Below, piece by piece: positions 23,639 to 32,061 of a stretch of 43,626 nucleotides of DNA (positions are counted from its first letter, which is position 1; each line of letters starts with the position of its first letter). The DNA comes from an uncultured beta proteobacterium (lineage in GTDB: Bacteria > Pseudomonadota > Gammaproteobacteria > Burkholderiales > Rhodocyclaceae). The position numbers and the translations under genes are program-made. The notes beneath the pieces were generated by a model, which was not told the DNA's origin, did no database searches, and was given only the letters and a program-made list of their open reading frames with translations. The stretch is from the NCBI GenBank assembly GCA_903848955.1, contig CAINHS010000129.1, positions 1 through 43,626 on the forward strand, read 5' to 3'.

Positions 23639-24372
23639 TCAGCGCCTTCGACTTTGGCCGCCGCTTCGAGACAGATCGCACCAAGTAGAAACTGGATAAC
23701 GGGCGAGTTTTGCGGAATTACATCGACGCCCATGCCGACTATCCACTTGCCGATGAGCGTGTGCTCGTATCCATGCATCTCTACCAAACTTCGATTTACG
23801 GTGATGCCTAGTTTCTGGGCCTTGTAGTGATAGGACGGGATACCCTTGCATAACGCGGACATAGGAATGGCGTCATCGTCTGCACAGAAATGGCCCCGCA
23901 ACATTAACAACCCCCAGTCTTCAAGCGTCGCCAAAAAATCAACCACACGTTGCCGCAAGACTTCGTGTCCACCATTCGTGGAAAGGAACTCGCTGACGGT
24001 GGTCTCGTCGTCGGCCCCATCTTCAACGTTGGGCAACCGCTCGAGGCCATCTTTCTCCGTAAGAGCAGTTCTTTGATAGCCGCGAAGCTGGTCGATGAGG
24101 TACCGTCGGAAGAAAGTACACAGTGCTCCACCTGAAATTGTCTGGATCCCAGATTCATTGGTGCGTTGTGCCCGGAAGAACAGCTTTTCTGTGAAAAACT
24201 CATCTATGTAGTTCTCGCGACGATCCGGTAGACCAGAAAGCTCTGGTGCGGGACAACGTAACAGAGCGGCCCTGACGCATCGATAAAAGTCCTCCCATTC
24301 GTTCTGCGTCAGGCGATCCATTCGCACCCAGAAATGGGTAAGACTTTGCTGATCGGTTGCGAGTCCTGCCAT
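23635..24372 (-). CDS. Sigma-70-like transcription factor (divergent)
   Basis: Encodes 245 residues. Residues 55-100 (YIDEFFTEKLFFRAQR, then GGALCTFFRRYLIDQLRGYQR) recall sigma region 2: an amphipathic core-binding stretch and a basic DNA-melting helix. Residues 150-190 (LEDWGLLMLRGHFCADDD, then MSALCKGIPSYHYKAQKLGI) recall region 4 with a helix-turn-helix ending in a Y-H-Y-K-A-x-K-L-G element. It is the first gene of a five-gene operon. The match is at pattern level only, so a non-sigma DNA-binding protein is possible. Confidence 0.6.
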   Translation of the reverse strand: MAGLATDQQSLTHFWVRMDRLTQNEWEDFYRCVRAALLRCPAPELSGLPDRRENYIDEFFTEKLFFRAQRTNESGIQTISGGALCTFFRRYLIDQLRGYQRTALTEKDGLERLPNVEDGADDETTVSEFLSTNGGHEVLRQRVVDFLATLEDWGLLMLRGHFCADDDAIPMSALCKGIPSYHYKAQKLGITVNRSLVEMHGYEHTLIGKWIVGMGVDVIPQNSPVIQFLLGAICLEAAAKVEGAE

Positions 24373-24586
24373 GCGCTCTTCAATATGTCGCCAATGCAGC
24401 TTCAGGCAACGTACGTATTCTCCATAACGAATTGAGATCTCTGACTTTCAAGGAGATGACGCACGAAAGCCATGTCTAAGTGACCCGCCATGCCCCGTCC
24501 ATTTAAAAATCTCCCAATGACAACGTTATCACGGCATGATGACCTTTGCGCAATGCAGTTTTACACGACAACAGGAGCGCGAAAAA

Positions 24587-25312
24587 GTGAAGCGAATCTT
24601 GGCGGTACTGCTGGTCTACTTTGGAGTTTTTGGAACTACACATCCAGTTGTAGCGGGGGAAGTTACAGACGCCGAAGAAAAGGCACTTGCTGAACTAGTG
24701 GAAGCTGCGAAAGCTGGCAACCCGGAAGCTCAATACCATATCGGGCATGCATTAACGTACCAAGAGACTGACGCTAACACTTTCTCCACGGGGATCATTT
24801 ATCTCGAACGAGCTGCCGAGCAGGGCCACGTTCTTGCCATGCACACTCTCGCATTTTTCTTTCGCCCCGGAAAAGTTCCAGGCAAAACTGCTACTGATGC
24901 ATTCAATTGGTACAGGCGTGCTGCCGAGGCCGGATTGGCAGGTTCGCAAAATAATCTCGGGGATATGTATGAGACCGGCGAGGGCGTTTCGAAGTCATTC
25001 GGCGATGCCATTCACTGGTATACCCGTTCCGCAATGCAAGGGGAACCAACGGCGTATCTCAGCTTAGCGGAGTGCTACACCAAGGGCATTGGCGTAGGCC
25101 GCGACGTGGTGGAGGCATATCGATGGTGGCTCCTGGCGGTGAAGAATTTTAAAAACGCACCCAATAACCGCGCCAAGGCTGTGACAGAAATGCAAGATTT
25201 GGAAAAAACAATGACGCCACAACAAATCGCAGCAGGATTGAAGCTGGCCGATAAGTTTGTCCCTCTGAAACAAACCACCCTAACGATCGGTGATCCGCAG
25301 CGGGATAAGTAG
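24587..25312 (+). CDS. Exported SEL1-repeat protein
   Basis: Encodes 241 residues from a GTG with AGGAGC eight bases upstream. A signal peptide (KRILAVLLVYFGVFGTTHPVVAG) is followed by about four SEL1 repeats between residues 45 and 190, for example AFNWYRRAAEAGLAGSQNNLGDMYETGEGV. SEL1 proteins act as protein-binding scaffolds. It is transcribed away from the sigma-like gene, with a 214-base shared upstream region, so the two units may be co-regulated. A partner of the periplasmic protease system is plausible. Confidence 0.85.
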   Translation: MKRILAVLLVYFGVFGTTHPVVAGEVTDAEEKALAELVEAAKAGNPEAQYHIGHALTYQETDANTFSTGIIYLERAAEQGHVLAMHTLAFFFRPGKVPGKTATDAFNWYRRAAEAGLAGSQNNLGDMYETGEGVSKSFGDAIHWYTRSAMQGEPTAYLSLAECYTKGIGVGRDVVEAYRWWLLAVKNFKNAPNNRAKAVTEMQDLEKTMTPQQIAAGLKLADKFVPLKQTTLTIGDPQRDK

Positions 25313-25579
25313 TCAGAAGGCGCTACGCTATTTCCGCGAGAAACGCCGCACAAACTATCATGGAGAACGGTTGCGCGATTGAATGACGGCTATGGAGGAG
25401 CGGCTTGACTGTCTCCTGATGGCCGGATGCGGAAGTAGATTTAGCCAGGGCCAGTGGCCGCTCCCGCTGCTTTGCAGCCGATTGCGCTGTAAGCCGATCT
25501 AGGTGACGTCGGGTCGATTGCGCCCGCTGATCAATGAATATTCGTGGCGGTAAAGCCGATATTCGACCTTTTCTTCAGA

Positions 25580-25762
25580 TCACGGCTCTGCCATCGAAGG
25601 GCTTCCGTCTTCGCGCAAACCGTCTATATGGAACTCGATGGCTTCACGAATTTCCGCCTCGACCTGCTGAATGTTTGCACCTGTAGCGATGCACCCTGGT
25701 AAGTCGGGGACATAGGCACAGTAATTTGATTCGGCTTTTTCAATTACGATGGCGTAACGCAT
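25580..25762 (-). CDS. HicB-like antitoxin domain protein without a visible HicA
   Basis: Encodes 60 residues. MRYAIVIEKAESNYCAYVPDLPGCIATG is the HicB fold, with the usual EIREAIEFHIDGLREDG helix. Full HicB proteins often add a DNA-binding tail; here the chain ends after SMAEP. HicA would normally be adjacent. Upstream on the same strand a short piece reads PMKQSGLKK before its stop, reminiscent of a HicA C-terminus, but the rest does not match. So the antitoxin is probably solitary or its toxin is decayed. Confidence 0.85.
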   Translation of the reverse strand: MRYAIVIEKAESNYCAYVPDLPGCIATGANIQQVEAEIREAIEFHIDGLREDGSPSMAEP

Positions 25763-25943
25763 AGCGACCTCATTTCTTCAAGCCGGATTGTTTCATGGGA
25801 GTCGTGCGGCCGTTTTCGAGCGTAATACCCATTGCATACAATCGGCCAAACACCTGCCGCTCGAGCAGATTAGCAATTGCCCCGCTATGCGGCTGGTCTT
25901 GCTGCTATTTCCGGCGCGCGGGGAGTTGGGCCCGGCGCCAGCG

Positions 25944-26696
25944 TTAAGCACGTTCCCGGACATAAGGCTCGCGCAGTTCCACGGGCTTCACGGACTTCTT
26001 GCGCATGCGGATGTTTAACATTTCGACGCCGACCGCAAAGGCCATGGCGAAGTAGATGTAACCCTTCGGCACGTGGTGCCCGAAACCATCCGCGATCAGC
26101 ACGACGCCGACGACAACGAGGAAGGACAATGCCAGCATCTTGATCGTCGGATGATTGGAGACGAAGTGGCCGATGCTCGCGGCAAACATAACCATCAGGG
26201 CCACCGACGCGACGACCGCAGCAATCATGACCGTGACCTCGCTCACCATGCCCACGGCGGTGATGATCGAATCAAGCGAGAAGACCAGGTCGATCACCAT
26301 GATCTGGGCTATTACGCCGGCAAAGGTCGCGGCGCCCTTACGCAACGAGTTGCCCTCCTCGCCCTCGAGAAGCTGGTGCACCTCACCGGTACTCTTCCAG
26401 ATCAGGAACAGTCCTCCCGAAATCAGGATCAGGTCGCGCCCGGTAATATCCTGGCCGAACACCGTGAAGACCGGTGTGGTCAGCCCGACGATCCAAGACA
26501 ACACCAGCAGCAGACCGATGCGCATGAACATCGCAAGGAAAAGTCCTATCCGCCGGGCGAGTTCCTGCTTCTCGCGCGGCAACCTGTCGACCAGGATGGA
26601 GATGAAGATGATGTTGTCGATGCCGAGCACCAGTTCCAGCGCGGTCAGCGTCAAGAAGGCAATCCAGACGGCAGGGTTGAGCAGAAGTTCAATCAT
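25944..26696 (-). CDS. TerC-family membrane protein
   Basis: Encodes 250 residues. It has seven or so helices. The family's metal-binding signatures are clear: ALELVLGIDNIIFISIL at 19-35 and VIDLVFSLDSIITAVGM at about 134-150, each with an Asp in the membrane. TerC proteins export manganese or other metals, or help load exoenzymes with metal, and some respond to tellurite. The C-terminus RMRKKSVKPVELREPYVRE is basic. Ordinary in many proteobacteria; it may be chromosomal rather than part of the island. Confidence 0.92.
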   Translation of the reverse strand: MIELLLNPAVWIAFLTLTALELVLGIDNIIFISILVDRLPREKQELARRIGLFLAMFMRIGLLLVLSWIVGLTTPVFTVFGQDITGRDLILISGGLFLIWKSTGEVHQLLEGEEGNSLRKGAATFAGVIAQIMVIDLVFSLDSIITAVGMVSEVTVMIAAVVASVALMVMFAASIGHFVSNHPTIKMLALSFLVVVGVVLIADGFGHHVPKGYIYFAMAFAVGVEMLNIRMRKKSVKPVELREPYVRERA

Positions 26697-27084
26697 GGTG
26701 GGTCAATTATAGATTTTGTGGCTAGACTCACCGAGAAGAAAAACCGGCGTAATGATCGCGCCAAATTTGTTTCCCTCCGCATTGCACCATTGCTGCTACC
26801 TACGGGCGGGTCGCCCGCCGAGCTGTCGGAGAACGACAGCAAATGTGTCATTTTATGGCTAGGTTTTTGTCATATCCCGCTTCACTTGACTCTCACGAGG
26901 TTTGGCTTTTTGCTTTATGGGTTACATGTAAGCCGCTTGTAACCGGCTTTCATCGGCAGTCGTGCGCGATGCGTTCGCGATAGTTCTGCCCTGAAGGTCG
27001 GAAACGCAGCGAAAGGCAAGCTTACAGCCACAAAAGCAGAGCAGCTTCAGGATCCTCGAATCCTGGCCGACTATGGGAAACGGG
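26697..27084. other. Gap with two hairpins and a tRNA-terminator half repeat
   Basis: No gene is supported. Short hairpins are at about 26811-26823 (GGGCG/CGCCC) and 26832-26848 (CTGTCG/CGACAG). The repeat at 26898-26918 marks similarity to the tRNA-Gly terminator. The rest has no recognisable feature. Confidence 0.45.
26898..26918 (+). repeat. Copy of the right half of the tRNA-Gly terminator
   Basis: 21 bases identical to 17417-17437 (starts AGGTTTGGCTTTTTGC). The left stem arm CCAAAC is missing here, so it cannot form the terminator. The six bases before it (CTCACG here, CTCACA there) also nearly match. A candidate right border of the island that starts at tRNA-Gly. Confidence 0.65.
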
Positions 27085-27603
27085 TCAGACGCTGCCAGCT
27101 GTTCCTTGCTCAGAATTGCGGCTAGCCTGGAGAGGCTGAACGTAGCTCATGTCACTGGTCATCACATGCCCAAGGGCAAAGGTCAGAATAAACTGCATTA
27201 CTGACCAGTTGGGGGACAACACCGAACCTCCCGGGGAATCATCGTCGTCGCTGAGGGTTTCGAAGTGTTTGCACATGTCCTGCAATTCTTTGAGCATGCT
27301 CCGATGTTCTGCCACATGTTGCTTTATATCGCGGTAGCCGATCCCGGCGAGGAGTCGTTCCTCGTAGAGAAAATGAGTGCGAAGAAGTTTCAACAGCCTG
27401 TCGGCGGAGAGTCTCAGTTCTCCAATCCGCACACCGTGGCGCCAACTTTCGTAAATCTCCGCCCCGAATTCATATATTTCCTTATGCTGGGCATCGATTT
27501 CGGGATTGCCAACCGAGAGGTGATCTCCCCACTGGATCAGGTGTTTGACGGATTGGTCTTGCATCCGGGTTGGACTGGAACTTTCGTGCTTGGTACTCGA
27601 CAT
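27085..27603 (-). CDS. Bacteriohemerythrin
   Basis: Encodes 172 residues from the ATG at 27603, with GGAG eight bases upstream. The di-iron ligands are in order: His in QWGDHLSVG, HKEIYE, THFLYEE, HVAEHRSML and GHVMTSD (HxxxxD). It binds O2 and may supply it to oxygenases or act as a sensor; no signalling domain is attached. The N-terminal 20 residues are Ser-rich, with KHES, and an alternative start MQDQS is possible. A longer open frame upstream is not protein-like. Confidence 0.9.
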   Translation of the reverse strand: MSSTKHESSSPTRMQDQSVKHLIQWGDHLSVGNPEIDAQHKEIYEFGAEIYESWRHGVRIGELRLSADRLLKLLRTHFLYEERLLAGIGYRDIKQHVAEHRSMLKELQDMCKHFETLSDDDDSPGGSVLSPNWSVMQFILTFALGHVMTSDMSYVQPLQASRNSEQGTAGSV

Positions 27604-27837
27604 GATGGGCTCTCCGGGTCTGAATTTGCGATTGCCGATGTTCTTGCCACCGGGGCGTGAGCTATGTTCAGCAAGGCCGCGGTTCTCGCGTCTTATGCCC
27701 GGCGCGCTTGACGCCGGGTTGTCTATCAGGCTGCGAATATACGCTTTGCCGCCGGTCCTGTGGAATGCAGCGGGGGTGTCAAGTTGTCCGGGCCTGGAAA
27801 CTCTTGTTTTTACCCCGGCGGCCCGGGCTGATGCAGC

Positions 27838-27862
27838 GGGTTCGACTCCCTTGCCCGCTCCA
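27838..27862 (+). pseudogene. tRNA-Gly 3' end remnant
   Basis: GGGTTCGACTCCCTT, then GCCCGCTCCA, corresponds to the T arm and acceptor end of the tRNA-Gly at 17313-17386, with one change and one base missing. Nothing tRNA-like precedes it. Probably the attachment scar of an integrated element. Confidence 0.7.
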
Positions 27863-27884
27863 CCAGCAGTCAGGCAATTGGCCG

Positions 27885-30059
27885 TCAGGTGAGGCGCAGC
27901 GGCAGCTTGTGCAAGCGCCGGCCGGTCGCGGCGAACAAGGCATTCGCCACCGCGGGGGCGATAACCGGGACACCGGGTTCGCCAACGCCTGTCGGCTGCG
28001 CCTGCGAATCCACGATATGCACCTCGATGCGGGGCATCTCGCGGATGTGCAGCAACGGGTAGTCGGTGTAGTTGGATTGTTCCACGCGGCCTTCGTTGAA
28101 GGTGATTTCCCCGTACAGCGCCGCCGTAAGCCCGAAGCCGATGCCGCCTTCCATCTGCGCGCGAATGACGTCGGGATTTACGGCGATGCCGCAATCGACG
28201 GCGCAGACAACGCGATCGACGTGGAAACTGCCGTCGGCGCGCACCGTCACTTCCGCTACCTGGGCAACAAAACTGTGGAACGATTCATGAACCGCAATGC
28301 CGCGGCCGCGCTTTTCCCCGGCCGCTCCTGCTGCCAGCGGCTTGTCCCAACCGGCCTTTGCGGCCGCAAGCTCAAGCACGCCAAGGTGGCGCGGATGGCC
28401 CGCGAGAAGGCCGCGCCGCATCTGCAGCGGATCCTTGCCCGCGGCGTGAGCCAGTTCGTCGAGAAATACTTCGGTGGCGAACGCCGTATGCGTCGACCCG
28501 ACGGAACGCCACCACAGCACGGGTACATCGAGCTTCGGTGAATGCAGGTCCACGCTGATGCCGGGAATCGCATACGGGAGACTGGCGGCCCCCTCTACCG
28601 AGCTGTGGTCCACGCCGTCCTTGACCATGAAGGCCTCGAACGGCGAACCGGCGATGATCGACTGACCGACAATGCGATGGGTCCATGCCGTCACCTTGTC
28701 CTGCGCGTCCAGGCCGGCCGTCAGACGATGCAGGTAAAGCGGCCGGTAGTAGCCGGCGCGCATGTCGTCTTCGCGTGTCCATACCAGCTTCACCGGTGTC
28801 CGGCCGGCGCTGGCCTTGGCAATGTGGGCGGCTTCGACGAGATAGTCGGAGTGGGTACAGGCGCGCCGGCCGAAACTGCCGCCGGCGAAAAGCATGTTGA
28901 GCTTCACCTGCTCGGGCTTGAGGCCGAGGACCGCGGCAATATTGCCCTGGTCCACGGTCTGGAACTGTTCGCCGTTCCATATCTCGCAGCTATCCGCGCC
29001 GAGCCTGATGACGCAGTTGAGCGGCTCCATGGCGGCATGGGCCAGATAGGGAAAGCTGAAATCCGCCGTCACCTGCTTCGTCGCGGTGCGCAGCCCGCCC
29101 TGCGCGTCGCCATCGTTGCGGGCCACCGCGCCGGGCTGGTCGAGCAATGCCTGATATTGGCGGACGATTTCCCTGGTGCCGAGGCGGAAGGCTCTGGATT
29201 CGTCCCATTCGATGACGAGGGCATCGCGCCCCTTCTTGGCCGACCAGAAGTCGCGGGCCAGGACGGCGACGCCGGAGGGAATGGCGAATGCATCAACAAC
29301 ACCCTTTACCGATTTGCAGCGCGCGGCGTCAAAAGATTTCAACGTGGCGCCGAATCGCGGCGGATGTGCAACCAGCGCCGTGAGCATGCCCGGCAGATTG
29401 ACGTCCTGGGTAAATTGCGCCGTGCCGTTGATCTTGGCCTTGCTGTCCTTGCGCGGCACCCGCTTGCCGATATAGACGAAGTCCTTGGGCGACTTGAGGC
29501 TGACCTGTTCGGGTACCGGCAATGCAGCCGCTGCCAGGGCCAGGTCACCGAAACCGGCCTTGCGGCCTGAGGCCGCGTGGCGCACGACCCCCTGGCCGAC
29601 CGAGATGCCGTCCACCGCCACCGACCAGCGCTGCGCCGCCGCCGCCACGAGCATGGCGCGCGCCGTGGCACCGGCGCGACGCAACTGCTCGAAGGAGTTG
29701 GCGAGCGCCGTGCTGCCGCCCGTGCCCTGCATGGTGCCCATCAGGAGGTTGTTGTAGCGCCTGGCATCGGCCGGCGCGCCTTCGACGCGGATCTGCGCCC
29801 AGGCCGCGTCGAGTTCCTCGGCCACCAGTGTCGGCAGGCCCGTATAGGTACCCTGTCCCATTTCCAGGTGCTTGACGATAACGGTGACCAGGTTGTCGGT
29901 GCCTATGTGCACGAAGGCGTTCGGTTCGAATGTGCCCGGCAGTTTGCCGGCACCCGCCGCAGCGGCGCCGGCGGAAGGCATGCAGAGGGCAAGCGTCAGT
30001 CCGGCTCCGGCGATGAGGAATTCGCGACGGCTGCGGTTTTCAATGCGTAGTTCGTTCAT
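27885..30059 (-). CDS. Molybdenum hydroxylase large subunit (isoquinoline 1-oxidoreductase beta-like)
   Basis: Encodes about 724 residues. A Tat-type signal ([16 protein letters not shown]) opens the chain, as in IorB-type periplasmic or membrane-facing enzymes. Further on: [53 protein letters not shown], and a C-terminal [24 protein letters not shown] with the active-site Glu. The enzyme hydroxylates or oxidises an N-heterocycle or aldehyde. The ATG at 30059 has GAGG eight bases upstream; an ATG at 30065 is possible. The partner iron-sulfur subunit lies just upstream. Substrate unknown. Confidence 0.93.
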   Translation of the reverse strand: MNELRIENRSRREFLIAGAGLTLALCMPSAGAAAAGAGKLPGTFEPNAFVHIGTDNLVTVIVKHLEMGQGTYTGLPTLVAEELDAAWAQIRVEGAPADARRYNNLLMGTMQGTGGSTALANSFEQLRRAGATARAMLVAAAAQRWSVAVDGISVGQGVVRHAASGRKAGFGDLALAAAALPVPEQVSLKSPKDFVYIGKRVPRKDSKAKINGTAQFTQDVNLPGMLTALVAHPPRFGATLKSFDAARCKSVKGVVDAFAIPSGVAVLARDFWSAKKGRDALVIEWDESRAFRLGTREIVRQYQALLDQPGAVARNDGDAQGGLRTATKQVTADFSFPYLAHAAMEPLNCVIRLGADSCEIWNGEQFQTVDQGNIAAVLGLKPEQVKLNMLFAGGSFGRRACTHSDYLVEAAHIAKASAGRTPVKLVWTREDDMRAGYYRPLYLHRLTAGLDAQDKVTAWTHRIVGQSIIAGSPFEAFMVKDGVDHSSVEGAASLPYAIPGISVDLHSPKLDVPVLWWRSVGSTHTAFATEVFLDELAHAAGKDPLQMRRGLLAGHPRHLGVLELAAAKAGWDKPLAAGAAGEKRGRGIAVHESFHSFVAQVAEVTVRADGSFHVDRVVCAVDCGIAVNPDVIRAQMEGGIGFGLTAALYGEITFNEGRVEQSNYTDYPLLHIREMPRIEVHIVDSQAQPTGVGEPGVPVIAPAVANALFAATGRRLHKLPLRLT

Positions 30060-30069
30060 GGCCATGTCC

Positions 30070-30525
30070 TCAACCCAGGTTGCGCGCCGCTTCGTGAATC
30101 GCGGCGCGGATGCGTTGATAGGTTGCGCAGCGGCACAGGTTGCCATCCAGGGCATCATCAATGTCCTTGTCGGAGGGCCGGGCGTTGCTTGTCAGCAGGG
30201 CCACTGCCGACATGATCTGCCCGGACTGGCAGTAGCCGCACTGGACGACATCCAGCTTTTCCCAGGCAGCCTGGACGACTTTCGCCACCTTTGACTGCAG
30301 GCCTTCTATGGTGGTGATGCGCTGCCCGGCAACCGCTGACACCGGTGTCGTGCAGGAGCGCATCGGCGCGCCATTGACATGGACGGTACAGGCGCCGCAT
30401 GCCGCGACGCCGCAAGCGTACTTGGTGCCGGTCAGGCGCAGCGTGTCGCGCAATACCCAGAGCAAGGGCGTGTCGGGATCAACGTCCACCTGATGGCGGG
30501 TGCCGTTTACGTTCAAAGTCAGCAT
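30070..30525 (-). CDS. Molybdenum hydroxylase 2Fe-2S subunit (IorA-like)
   Basis: Encodes 151 residues, the usual length. The plant-type cluster is in [18 protein letters not shown] with a fourth Cys in MRSCTTP; the second cluster is in [12 protein letters not shown] and [12 protein letters not shown]. It passes electrons from the molybdopterin subunit. GGAG precedes the ATG at 30525, and the stop is ten bases before the large subunit gene. No FAD subunit is adjacent, which fits the IorAB type that uses a cytochrome or quinone acceptor. Confidence 0.95.
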   Translation of the reverse strand: MLTLNVNGTRHQVDVDPDTPLLWVLRDTLRLTGTKYACGVAACGACTVHVNGAPMRSCTTPVSAVAGQRITTIEGLQSKVAKVVQAAWEKLDVVQCGYCQSGQIMSAVALLTSNARPSDKDIDDALDGNLCRCATYQRIRAAIHEAARNLG

Positions 30526-30643
30526 GCTTGTCTCCGTAGGGTCTTGCCTGATTCGAAAAATAGTGAAGTACTGCCCGGCCAATGCCATTCGCACCATCGT
30601 CCTCGCCTCGAGCACTCATCGAGGTTCGCAACGGGAGTGTCGC

Positions 30644-31489
30644 CTAGCGGCCGGGCATCAACAGCGGCACGTTGCTGTGGCCGCCGTCGACGAAGATGCT
30701 CTGGCCGCTGATCCAGGCTCCCTGGTCGCTGCACAGGAAAGCCACCATGTTGGCGATGTCCGCGCCGGTACCGGCGCGGCCGAGCGGTATGAAAGTCTTG
30801 ACGATCTGCTGCCACGCCTCGCCACGGCCGACATCGTCGAGGCGGCTGGTGTCGATCAGGCCGGGCCCGACGCCATTGACGCGGATGCCATACTGGCCGA
30901 GTTCGCCGGCCAGTATGGTGGTGAGTCCGTTGATGGCCAGTTTGGAGGCGGCGTAGGCGGCGGTGCCGGCCGCCAGCAGGCGCGCGCCGAGCGTTGATAT
31001 GTTCACGATGGCGCCGCCCCGGCCGCCCTCGATCATGCGCCGGGCGAAGGCCTGGCACATGTAGAAACTGCCGTTGAGATTGGTGTCGATCACCCGCTGC
31101 CACTCGCTGACCGGCAGGCTCGCCACCGGCTGCCGGTCCAGGCCGCGCGTGGAACCGGCATTGTTGATGACGAAGTCGACGCGTCCCAGTTCGGCCACCA
31201 CCTGCCGCGACAGCGCTTCGACCGCGTCCGGATCGGCCACATCCGATACCACGGCAAGGACGCGGCGACCGAGGTCGCGTATCTCGTCGGCCACCGACTC
31301 GATGTCGCGCCAGCCGGCCTGCTTCTCGTCTTCCGGATAACGCTCCGGCGACCGGCCGCTGCCCGTAAGCACTATGTCGCAGCCGGCCTGGGCCAGCGTC
31401 ACGGCGATGGGCCGGCCGATGCTGCGCATGCGCCCGGCACCGGTGACCACCGCCACCTTGTTGTCGAAACCGCTGAGACTCAAGCCCAC
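30644..31489 (-). CDS. Short-chain dehydrogenase/reductase
   Basis: Encodes 281 residues from a GTG with AGGAGG five bases upstream. It contains VVTGAGRMRSIGRPIAV (cofactor loop), NNAGSTRG, an INISTLGARLLAAG stretch, the catalytic AAYAASKLA (YxxxK), and a C-terminal SGQSIFVDGGHSNVPL. A glycine-poor insertion RMRSIGRP in the cofactor loop is slightly unusual. Substrate unknown. It lies upstream of the iorAB-like pair on the same strand, 118 bases away, so it may be co-transcribed. Confidence 0.9.
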   Translation of the reverse strand: MGLSLSGFDNKVAVVTGAGRMRSIGRPIAVTLAQAGCDIVLTGSGRSPERYPEDEKQAGWRDIESVADEIRDLGRRVLAVVSDVADPDAVEALSRQVVAELGRVDFVINNAGSTRGLDRQPVASLPVSEWQRVIDTNLNGSFYMCQAFARRMIEGGRGGAIVNISTLGARLLAAGTAAYAASKLAINGLTTILAGELGQYGIRVNGVGPGLIDTSRLDDVGRGEAWQQIVKTFIPLGRAGTGADIANMVAFLCSDQGAWISGQSIFVDGGHSNVPLLMPGR

Positions 31490-31614
31490 GGCAACCTCCT
31501 GACTGGTTTTTGCGCAACTCGTCGGCACACAGCCGCGCTATCGACCGGCATGATGAGGCCGGCTCCCGACTACGTCAAACTTCGGCGCGCTGCCGGCGAG
31601 CGGCGGGGGCTTGA

Positions 31615-32013
31615 TCAGCGCGTATTGAACTTGTCGGCCAGCTTCAGCAGGTTCTCCCGGTGCTGCTTCGCCGCCTGTTCTGCCTTGTGCAGTTCCGCCT
31701 GTTTCTTGAAGCGCAGGCGCAGATCGCTGGTCGCCTGCTGCTGTTGCTCCGCCGTGACCTCGCCCGCCGGGACGTCATCAAGATCGAATCGCTCCCCGGC
31801 TTGCGACAAGGCCTTGAGATAGCGGGTCGATGCCGTATGCATTCTCAAGGCGTTGCGCAATTCCCTTGCATTGGTGTCGGGCAGCCGTTCCTTGATGGCC
31901 TTGTGAATGCCCAGCGCCAACGGGCGGCAGTCGCGGAACACCTTGAAGGACGCGTTCAGCGTGTCCAGCACGGCATTGCGGGATCGGGGCGGCTTCGGCC
32001 CGGTGGTGTTCAT
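31615..32013 (-). CDS. ProQ/FinO-family RNA chaperone
   Basis: Encodes 132 residues. The FinO core (about 10-75) shows RNAVLDTLNASFKVFRDCRPLALGIHKAIKERLP, then LRNALRMHTASTRYLKAL. The C-terminal 50 residues are a charged helix rich in Lys, Gln and Glu. These proteins bind structured RNAs and sRNA-mRNA duplexes. The length matches small betaproteobacterial ProQ proteins without the Tudor-like tail. Its own promoter is not obvious. Confidence 0.92.
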   Translation of the reverse strand: MNTTGPKPPRSRNAVLDTLNASFKVFRDCRPLALGIHKAIKERLPDTNARELRNALRMHTASTRYLKALSQAGERFDLDDVPAGEVTAEQQQQATSDLRLRFKKQAELHKAEQAAKQHRENLLKLADKFNTR

Positions 32014-32061
32014 CTGCGCTGGTCTTCGGCTAATTGAAACATTCTGTGCGTCACCTGTATT

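Noticed and set aside
18592-24372. Type III-E CRISPR (Craspase) locus
   Set aside because: CHAT and sigma-like genes are present, but there is no gRAMP/Cas7-11, no Csx30 wording and no array. The CHAT protein is exported and trypsin-fused instead of TPR-fused.
27085-28194. 369-residue hemerythrin fusion
   Set aside because: The upstream 190 residues are low-complexity and overlap the end of the molybdenum hydroxylase gene on the same strand. The ATG at 27603 has a ribosome site and starts the normal family length.
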